The notes under the pieces were generated by a model that worked only from the letters and a program-made list of their open reading frames with translations, made no database searches and was not told the DNA's origin. Below, one piece after another: positions 16,546 through 21,539 of a DNA stretch of 21,539 nucleotides (within the stretch, counting starts at the first letter, position 1; each line of letters opens with the position of its first letter). The stretch covers positions 1-21,539 of the forward strand of contig JADGMZ010000192.1 in the NCBI GenBank assembly GCA_015234495.1. Reading direction: 5' to 3'. Position numbers and translations under genes: made by a program. The stretch comes from Brevundimonas sp. GTDB taxonomy: Bacteria > Pseudomonadota > Alphaproteobacteria > Caulobacterales > Caulobacteraceae.

Positions 16546-17649
16546 CTACGCCCGCGGAACCAGCCGCCACATCCTCAGCGGATGCCGCACCGCTCCGGCC
16601 TCCTCGCCGGCCTCGCGACCGCGGCCCATATAGAGGTCGGCCCGCACCGGACCCCGGATGGCCGAGCCGGTGTCCAGCGCCACCGCCAGGCCGCGATAGC
16701 TGCCCCGCGCCCCGACCAGGTTCCCGCCGTCCGCCTCGATCCAGACGAGGTCGCCATAGCGCCAGTGGTCCGGGTCGACCGCGACGGCCCGGCGCGCTGT
16801 CAGCGGAACGCCCGCCGCCCCGGCCGGATGGCCGCCGTCGTCCTCATCCAGCCGGAAGAAGATGTAGCGCGGGTTCAGGGCCATGACCGCCCGCGCCTCC
16901 GCCCCGCGATGCGCCGCCAGCCAGGCGCGGATGGCCTCGCCCGAGGTTCCGTTCGGCGGCAGCAGGCCGCGCGCGGCCATCGGCCGGGCAATGCCGACGA
17001 AGGGCCGGCCGTTGTCGGCGGCGTAGGCGGCCCGCGCCTTCGACCCGTCGGCGAAGGTCAGATAGCCCGAACCCTGGATCTGCAGAAAGAACAGATCCTC
17101 GGCGCGCATCCACGCCAGCGCCCCGGTCGGCGGGCCGGCCTCGATCTCGGCCCGTTCGGACAGCACCTGGCCGCGCGTCCAGCCGGCCGGCGGGGCCAGC
17201 ACCGGCATGTCGAACACCGCGTCCGGGCTTCGGCGGGCCTCGTACTCCGGCGCGAAATAGGCGGTCAGTAGCCCCGGCCCGCCGTCCGCGGTGCTCGCCG
17301 GGACCACCGAGAAGCCGCTCTCGAAGAAGGCCCGCGCCAGCGACGGGGTCACCGGCCGGGAGGTGCGGCGCAGCTGCCGGGCGCGCTCACACTGGCTCTG
17401 CGCCGCCGGCTCACGGGCGACGCCGCAGCCCTCGGCCCAGGCCTCGAAGGCGGCCAGGTGATCCTCCTGGTCCCAGCCGGGCAGGACGGCGGGGCTGACT
17501 TCCGTCAGCGGCGGCGGCGGGGGATCGACGGGCTTCGCGGGGGGCGGTTGAACGGGGGCGACCGGCGGCGGGGCGGGCGTGGCGCAGGCCGCCAGCACCA
17601 GGGTCAGCGCGGCGGCCAGGACGGCGCCGATCCTCCCCGCACGGCTCAT
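16546..17649 (-). CDS. mltA: Membrane-bound lytic murein transglycosylase A
   Basis: MltA is an outer-membrane lipoprotein that cleaves peptidoglycan to 1,6-anhydro-muropeptides. The 367-residue precursor has a lipoprotein signal with lipobox LAAC (predicted acylated Cys at about residue 22). A proline-rich periplasmic linker (about 25-48) precedes the MltA domain and its C-terminal 3D domain. D326 (ALDTGSAIRG) and D338 (RADLYMG) align with E. coli D297 and D308, the latter the catalytic residue. The ATG overlaps the stop of the upstream Tim44-like gene as ATGA (17646-17649), so they are coupled. The long proline linker could span towards the peptidoglycan. Confidence 0.93.
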   Translation of the reverse strand: MSRAGRIGAVLAAALTLVLAACATPAPPPVAPVQPPPAKPVDPPPPPLTEVSPAVLPGWDQEDHLAAFEAWAEGCGVAREPAAQSQCERARQLRRTSRPVTPSLARAFFESGFSVVPASTADGGPGLLTAYFAPEYEARRSPDAVFDMPVLAPPAGWTRGQVLSERAEIEAGPPTGALAWMRAEDLFFLQIQGSGYLTFADGSKARAAYAADNGRPFVGIARPMAARGLLPPNGTSGEAIRAWLAAHRGAEARAVMALNPRYIFFRLDEDDGGHPAGAAGVPLTARRAVAVDPDHWRYGDLVWIEADGGNLVGARGSYRGLAVALDTGSAIRGPVRADLYMGRGREAGEEAGAVRHPLRMWRLVPRA

Positions 17650-18287
17650 GCGGTGGCGGCCTCGGTGCGGGCCAGCAGCCAGTTCGGGTCGCTGGCCCCG
17701 AGGGTGCGCTCGAAGGTCCAGACCTCGGCCACGCGGCGCTCCTCGACCTCGGCCTCGGCGTCCGGCTCGCCGGCCGGCCTCACCCGGTTACGCAGCTCGG
17801 CCAGGAAGCGAACCTTGGCGACGGCGCGGTTGTCCTCGGCGGTGGCCAGCTCCAGGTCGGCGCGGGCGGGGTGGACGAACTCCGTCTCCTCGGTCTCGCC
17901 GCGGGCCTCGCGGGCGGCGATGCCGGCCTCGAAGGACTCCATGACCTGCGCCGTTAGCAGGGGTTTCAGCGTCTCGCGGTCGCCGGCCGCATAGGCCTGG
18001 ACGATGGTCTCGTGGGCCTGCCGGGCCCCTTCGAGGAAGCGGGTCGGATCGAAGTTCGGATCGCGCGCCCTCAGCCCCGCGATCGAGGCCAGGGTCACCG
18101 CGTCGAGCGTCGCCGCCCGCGGGGCGGCCCCGTCGGCGGCCGGCGCGGCCGGGGCCGGCGGCTGGGCGCGGGCGTCTTCCTCGGGCTGACGCCCCACTCT
18201 CTTGCCCAGCACATTGTAGAGCTGGAACAGCACGACGGCCGCGATCACGGCGAAGATGACGATCTGGATCTGGACCGGCACGGGCAT
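17646..18287 (-). CDS. Tim44/TimA domain inner-membrane protein
   Basis: This 213-aa protein has a single N-terminal membrane segment (IQIVIFAVIAAVVLFQLYNVLG, about residues 8-29). An Ala/Pro-rich linker (about 36-60) precedes a Tim44-like domain (about 75-213, ending EVWTFERTLGASDPNWLLARTE). Bacterial TimA homologues relate to mitochondrial Tim44 and are conserved beside secB and mltA in alphaproteobacteria; their role is not well established. The ATG at 18285-18287 gives a start with the membrane anchor. The frame is open to 18458, but that part is low-complexity and would precede the anchor. It diverges from secB and overlaps mltA by 4 bp. Confidence 0.9.
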   Translation of the reverse strand: MPVPVQIQIVIFAVIAAVVLFQLYNVLGKRVGRQPEEDARAQPPAPAAPAADGAAPRAATLDAVTLASIAGLRARDPNFDPTRFLEGARQAHETIVQAYAAGDRETLKPLLTAQVMESFEAGIAAREARGETEETEFVHPARADLELATAEDNRAVAKVRFLAELRNRVRPAGEPDAEAEVEERRVAEVWTFERTLGASDPNWLLARTEAATA

Positions 18288-18329
18288 TCCCTGACTGGCG
18301 CCCCGGAACGCCGGGCGCGACGAAACGAC

Positions 18330-18357
18330 GATTAGGGGCTGATATGGGGGGGCGCAA
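18330..18357 (-). promoter_or_regulatory. Candidate promoter for the tim44-mltA pair
   Basis: On the minus strand TTGCGCC (18351-18357) is followed after 13 nt by CCCTAATC (18330-18337). This is close to the Caulobacter -35/-10 pattern, and it lies about 45-70 bp upstream of the Tim44-like start. It is inferred from spacing and partial consensus only. Confidence 0.4.
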
Positions 18358-18437
18358 GGCGAAGGACGCCCCCCGCCCGCTGCGGCCGATCGCCCGCCCC
18401 CCGGGCGCGCGAGCGCTCCGCCTCCGGGCGAGCGTCG

Positions 18438-18465
18438 TTGCCGCAACGGGGCTTGCATGCTAGTC
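18438..18465 (+). promoter_or_regulatory. Candidate promoter of secB
   Basis: TTGCCGC (18438-18444) and GCTAGTC (18459-18465) are separated by 14 nt, matching the Caulobacter housekeeping arrangement. They lie about 60 bp before the secB ATG and are oriented divergently to the tim44 promoter candidate. No clear ribosome binding site is seen directly before secB. Confidence 0.5.
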
Positions 18466-18523
18466 GCCCCGCCTTCCGGGCCGCTCCGCCGCGCCCCTCA
18501 CGCATCCAGACAGACGACCCGCC

Positions 18524-19039
18524 ATGACCGACGCCACGCCCGCCGACGCCAACATCCCGACGCCCGCCGAGAACGGCGGCGAAGCCCCCGCCGGCCCCGG
18601 TTTCCGCATCCTGGCCCAGTACGTCAAGGACATGTCCTTCGAGAACCCCAAGGCGCCCGACTCCCTGCGCATCGAGGGCAAGCCGGCCATCGATCTCGGC
18701 GTCGAGATGAACGCCCAGGGCCGCAAGGACGGCCTGTTCGAGGTCGAGCTGCGGCTGACCGTCAAGGCCACCACCGACGCGATGACCGTGTTCAACATCG
18801 AGTTGCTCTACGGCGGCCTGTTCGCCATCTCCGGCGTGGCCGAGCAGGAGATCGAGCCGATGCTGCTGATCGAGTGCCCGCGCTACCTCTTCCCGTACGC
18901 CCGGGAGATCATCTCCCGCGCCACGGCCGACGGCGGCTTCTATCCGCCCTTCATGCTCGATCCGATCGACTTCGCCGGCATCTACATGTCGCGCCAGCAG
19001 CAGATCGCCCGCGGCCCGGCCGAGCCGGCCAGGGCCTGA
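18524..19039 (+). CDS. secB: Protein-export chaperone SecB
   Basis: SecB is a cytosolic tetrameric chaperone that keeps preproteins unfolded and delivers them to SecA. The 171-residue protein has the family core: [19 protein letters not shown], then the central beta-sheet stretch [16 protein letters not shown]. The conserved C-terminal part reads [41 protein letters not shown]. An Ala/Pro-rich N-terminal extension (about 1-25) and an acidic/polar tail are typical of alphaproteobacteria. It ends four bases from the convergent dnaQ stop, with a short hairpin over both stops. Confidence 0.95.
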   Translation: MTDATPADANIPTPAENGGEAPAGPGFRILAQYVKDMSFENPKAPDSLRIEGKPAIDLGVEMNAQGRKDGLFEVELRLTVKATTDAMTVFNIELLYGGLFAISGVAEQEIEPMLLIECPRYLFPYAREIISRATADGGFYPPFMLDPIDFAGIYMSRQQQIARGPAEPARA

Positions 19040-19049
19040 TCCGTCAGGC
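19034..19049. terminator. Hairpin spanning the convergent secB and dnaQ stops
   Basis: GCCTGA (19034-19039) and TCAGGC (19044-19049) pair around a TCCG loop. The 6-bp stem contains the secB TGA and the dnaQ stop (tca on the plus strand, 19044-19046). It could act in both directions but is short and has no T-tract, so a terminator role is only suggested. Confidence 0.35.
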
Positions 19050-19766
19050 GGCCTTGTCGGAGGCGCCGGCGAGGCCGTAGGCCGCCCACAGCGAGCGGTC
19101 CTTCAGCGTCGCCGCGAGGAAGGCCAGGTGCGCCGCCCGCTCGGCCTCGGTCGAGCGCGGCGCCAGCGGCCGGGGGCGGGGACCGTAGCCGCCCGCCGTG
19201 GCCGCGGCCTGGGCCGTGACCGACCGCGCCGACGACAGGTCCAGCCGCCGTTCCTTGCCGCCCTTCAGCTCCAGATAGACCTCGGCCAGCAGGCGGGCGT
19301 CGATCAGGGCCCCGTGCAGGGTGCGCTCGACCAGGCTGATCTTGAACCGCTTGCACAGGGCGTCGAGCGAATTGGCCATGCCCGGAAACCGGACCTGGGC
19401 CAGTTTCAGCGTATCGATCCAGCGCGTCTCCTCGATCAGCTCGTGGCCGCACATTCCGCACTCGTGGTCGATGAAGGCGCGGTCGAAGGCGGCGTTGTGA
19501 GCGATCACCGGCGCCTCGCCGATGAAGTCCATCAGCTCCCTGACCACCTCGCGGAATTTCGGGGCGTCCCGCACCTTGTCATCGGTGATGCCATGCACCC
19601 GGATGGCGTCCGGCGGGATCAGCCGCTCGGGATTGACCAGGCGGTGAAAGGTCCGGCCTGTCGGCAGCAGATCCTCGATCTCGATACAGCCGACCTCGAT
19701 CAGGCGGTCGCCGGTCTTCGGGTCGAAGCCGGTGGTTTCGGTGTCGAGAACGATTTCGCGGGCCAT
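19044..19766 (-). CDS. dnaQ: DNA polymerase III epsilon subunit (3'-5' exonuclease)
   Basis: DnaQ is the proofreading subunit of Pol III. The 240-residue protein contains ExoI DTETTG (D8, E10), ExoII HNAAFD (H90-D95) and ExoIII HGALIDA (H151, D156), all catalytic positions intact. The C-terminal region carries the usual linker and polymerase-binding tail but is Ala/Pro-rich. It starts five bases after the coaE stop, with AAGGG in the coaE end as a ribosome binding site. It is convergent with secB. It is the last gene of the maf-aroE-coaE-dnaQ operon. Confidence 0.95.
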   Translation of the reverse strand: MAREIVLDTETTGFDPKTGDRLIEVGCIEIEDLLPTGRTFHRLVNPERLIPPDAIRVHGITDDKVRDAPKFREVVRELMDFIGEAPVIAHNAAFDRAFIDHECGMCGHELIEETRWIDTLKLAQVRFPGMANSLDALCKRFKISLVERTLHGALIDARLLAEVYLELKGGKERRLDLSSARSVTAQAAATAGGYGPRPRPLAPRSTEAERAAHLAFLAATLKDRSLWAAYGLAGASDKAA

Positions 19767-19771
19767 GGCCC

Positions 19772-20413
19772 TTATTGAATCGGTTCGGGGCGGGGCGAAA
19801 GCCCGCGCCGGGGAGATGTCCAGTCCGGGGCCAGAACCGTCCCCACGATTTCACGCACCCGCGCCCGCGCCGCCTCCAGCCCGTGCCCGGTGTCGACGAT
19901 GAAGTCGGCCCGCCGCCGCTTCTCTTCGTCGGGCGTCTGCCGCGTCAGGATGGCCTCCAGCCGCTCGCGGGTCATGCCGGGCCGGGCCAGCACCCGCGCC
20001 GCCTGCACCTCCGCGTCGGCGGTGACCACCACCACCGCGTCCACCGCAGCGTCCCCGCCGGTCTCGAACAGCAGGGGGATGTCCAGCACCGCCAGCCGCA
20101 CCCCGCGCCTCGCGGCCTCGGCCAGGTCCGCCTGCCGGTCGCGCAGCACCAACGGATGGACGATGCCTTCCAGACGGCGGAACGCCGCCTCGTCCTGCCC
20201 CAGCGTTGCGGCCAGCCGCGCCCGGTCGACGGCCCCGTCGACCACCACCCCGGGGAAGGCGTCGCCGACCGGCCCGACCGCGGCCCCGCCCCGCGCATAC
20301 AGCCGGTGCACCGCCTCGTCGGCGTTCCAGACCAACGCGCCCTCGTCGGCGAACATCCGCGCCGTCGTGGTCTTGCCCATGCCGATGGAGCCCGTCAGGC
20401 CGAGCACGATCAT
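19772..20413 (-). CDS. coaE: Dephospho-CoA kinase
   Basis: CoaE phosphorylates dephospho-CoA in the last step of coenzyme A synthesis. The 213-residue protein starts [21 protein letters not shown] with a P-loop at residues 8-15, followed by the family-typical ADEAVH and [10 protein letters not shown] motifs. Its ATG overlaps the aroE stop as ATGA (20410-20413), and dnaQ follows closely. The C-terminal tail ([15 protein letters not shown]) is basic and variable. Confidence 0.95.
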   Translation of the reverse strand: MIVLGLTGSIGMGKTTTARMFADEGALVWNADEAVHRLYARGGAAVGPVGDAFPGVVVDGAVDRARLAATLGQDEAAFRRLEGIVHPLVLRDRQADLAEAARRGVRLAVLDIPLLFETGGDAAVDAVVVVTADAEVQAARVLARPGMTRERLEAILTRQTPDEEKRRRADFIVDTGHGLEAARARVREIVGTVLAPDWTSPRRGLSPRPEPIQ

Positions 20414-21207
20414 GCCTCGCCCTCCAGAGCCGCGAGCGCCAGCGCCCGCACGTCGATTCCGGGCGGCTCGACCCCGAACAGGGCGGAGAACGACGGCCGC
20501 GCCTGGCCGATCAGCATGGCCAGTCCGTCGACGGTCGTCAGCCCCCGCGCCCGTCCCGCCGCCAGGAACGGCGTGATCAGCGGCCGGTAGGTCATGTCCA
20601 TCAGGACGGCGTCAGGCCGGAGCGCCCCCACATCGATCTCCGGCGGGACGCTGAGGGCGTTGACGATCAGGGCCGCGCCGGCCGTCGCCCCGGGACCGCC
20701 GACGACGCCGCCGACTTCCGCCGTCAGGGCCTCGGCCCGGGCCGGCGTCCGGTTCACCACCGCGACCTCCGCCCCCGCCGCCGCCAGCGCCGCCACCGCC
20801 GCCCGGGCCGCCCCGCCCGCGCCCAGCACCACCACCGGCTGACCGGCGACCTCCAGTCCGGCCGCCTGCTCGGCAAGGGCGGCCATCAAGCCCGCTCCGT
20901 CAGTGCTGTCGGCGATGACCCGCCCCGCCTCGAAGAGCAGCAGATTTGCCGAGCCGCAGGCCGCGGCGGTCGCCCCGACCTCGTCCGCCAGCGACAAGGC
21001 CGGCGCCTTGTACGGCGCCGTGACATTGAGGCCGCGCAGACCTCCGCTCCGCCCCCGCTGCACAAGCGCCCGGAACCGCTCCGGGGTTTCGGGGCCAAAG
21101 GCGCCGTAGCGGGCGTCCAGTCCGGCGGCCAGGATCCACGCCGTATGGATCAGCGGGCTCAGCGAATGGCCGATCGGATGGCCGGCGACGCCGGCTTCGA
21201 TGGTCAT
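20410..21207 (-). CDS. aroE: Shikimate dehydrogenase
   Basis: AroE reduces 3-dehydroshikimate with NADPH in aromatic amino acid synthesis. The 265-residue protein has the substrate-binding HSLSPLIH, the catalytic Lys in [11 protein letters not shown], the Asp in STDGAG (N in most AroE), and a GAGGAARAA nucleotide fold with NRTPARA. The late [14 protein letters not shown] keeps the conserved Gln. The motif GSANLL replaces the common GAVNT, keeping Asn. The ATG at 21205-21207 is chosen; upstream frame to 21252 overlaps maf. Its start overlaps the maf stop (ATGA, 21204-21207). Confidence 0.93.
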   Translation of the reverse strand: MTIEAGVAGHPIGHSLSPLIHTAWILAAGLDARYGAFGPETPERFRALVQRGRSGGLRGLNVTAPYKAPALSLADEVGATAAACGSANLLLFEAGRVIADSTDGAGLMAALAEQAAGLEVAGQPVVVLGAGGAARAAVAALAAAGAEVAVVNRTPARAEALTAEVGGVVGGPGATAGAALIVNALSVPPEIDVGALRPDAVLMDMTYRPLITPFLAAGRARGLTTVDGLAMLIGQARPSFSALFGVEPPGIDVRALALAALEGEA

Positions 21208-21539
21208 GTCGGCAGCACCCCGGCCCGGCGCAGCTCGGTCAGCACCGGCCACAGCGGCATGCCCAGGACGGTGAAATAGTCGCCCTCGACCGCCTCGAAC
21301 AGCTGCGCCCCCGGGCCCTCCAGCCGGTAGGCGCCGACCGATCCCAGCAGGACCTCGCCCTCCCCGGCGAGGTAGGCGTCGAGAAAGGCGTCGGAAAAGT
21401 CGCGCATCCGCATCGTCGCCGTGTCGACGCCCGACCAGACGACCTGGCCCTTGTGCGCCAGGGCCGCTCCCGAGTGCAGCCGGTGCGTCCGCCCGCGCAT
21501 TTCGGCGAGCCGGGCCCCGTCGCTGGCGGCGGCGCGGGC
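21204..21539 (-). CDS. maf: Maf/Ham1-like nucleoside triphosphate pyrophosphatase, C-terminal part (cut by window edge)
   Basis: Maf-family proteins hydrolyse non-canonical or bulk nucleoside triphosphates and influence septation. The frame is open from 21539 to its stop at 21204-21206 (about 111 residues). It contains SGAALAHKGQVVWSGVDTA, then VGAYRLEGPGAQLFEAVEGDYFTVLGMPLWPVL, the C-terminal Maf signature. It resembles the Maf commonly beside aroE in alphaproteobacteria; which nucleotide it prefers cannot be set from this fragment. Confidence 0.9.
   Translation of the reverse strand, partial: ARAAASDGARLAEMRGRTHRLHSGAALAHKGQVVWSGVDTATMRMRDFSDAFLDAYLAGEGEVLLGSVGAYRLEGPGAQLFEAVEGDYFTVLGMPLWPVLTELRRAGVLPT

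Noticed and set aside
16440..16886. Plus-strand frames starting in the gap after the HerA-like gene
   Set aside because: They run into the antisense of mltA and have no motif; the gap itself shows only repeats and hairpins.

Overview
The window is high-GC alphaproteobacterial chromosome, most likely from Brevundimonas or a close relative in the Caulobacteraceae. The assignment rests on three things: the gene families present (a GdhZ-type 180-kDa NAD-glutamate dehydrogenase, a Fur without CxxC zinc sites, a Tim44-like protein beside secB); promoter-like sequences that fit the Caulobacter housekeeping pattern (TTGaCGs, 10-14 nt, GCTAnAwC); and REP-like palindromes read as DPRVKPEDD when translated. 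No tRNA, rRNA, CRISPR array, transposase or prophage gene was seen. Almost everything is core housekeeping DNA, so novelty has to be sought in non-coding elements and small regulators.

Left block (1-7974), read right to left on the minus strand: usp, a NifU-like Fe-S scaffold, two XRE-type regulators, tsaB, rimI, fur, then miaB, phoH, ybeY and lnt (cut by the window edge). It resembles the conserved alphaproteobacterial tRNA-modification/translation supercluster. Here plsC and corC/tlyC are absent from their usual places, and three small HTH genes are present, one on the plus strand between fur and miaB. The miaB 3' end carries a 132-bp inverted pair of REP-like palindromes that has been absorbed into the reading frame.

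Middle block (8010-16545): gdhZ (1629 aa, minus) lies between a strong hairpin at 8010-8046 and a good promoter candidate at 12996-13022. An AI-2E/PerM-family transporter (minus) and a HerA-like DUF853 ATPase (plus) diverge from about 14427-14520. Downstream of the ATPase is a gene-free 451 bp containing an approximately 183-bp nested palindromic element and a tandem 9-bp repeat with paired GANTC sites.

Right block (16546-21539): mltA and the Tim44-like gene (minus, ATGA overlap) diverge from secB (plus). secB converges with a tightly coupled minus-strand operon maf-aroE-coaE-dnaQ. In Caulobacter these genes lie near the replication origin, so an origin-proximal position is plausible but cannot be proved here.

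Functionally the window covers tRNA modification (MiaB, TsaB), ribosome maturation (YbeY, RimI), envelope biogenesis (Lnt, MltA, SecB, Tim44-like), iron control (Fur, NifU-like), glutamate catabolism (GdhZ) and core metabolism and replication (CoaE, AroE, DnaQ, Maf). The most useful leads are the nested palindrome, the REP-extended MiaB, and the two XRE genes with a likely shared operator, one of which has lost its S24 protease dyad.
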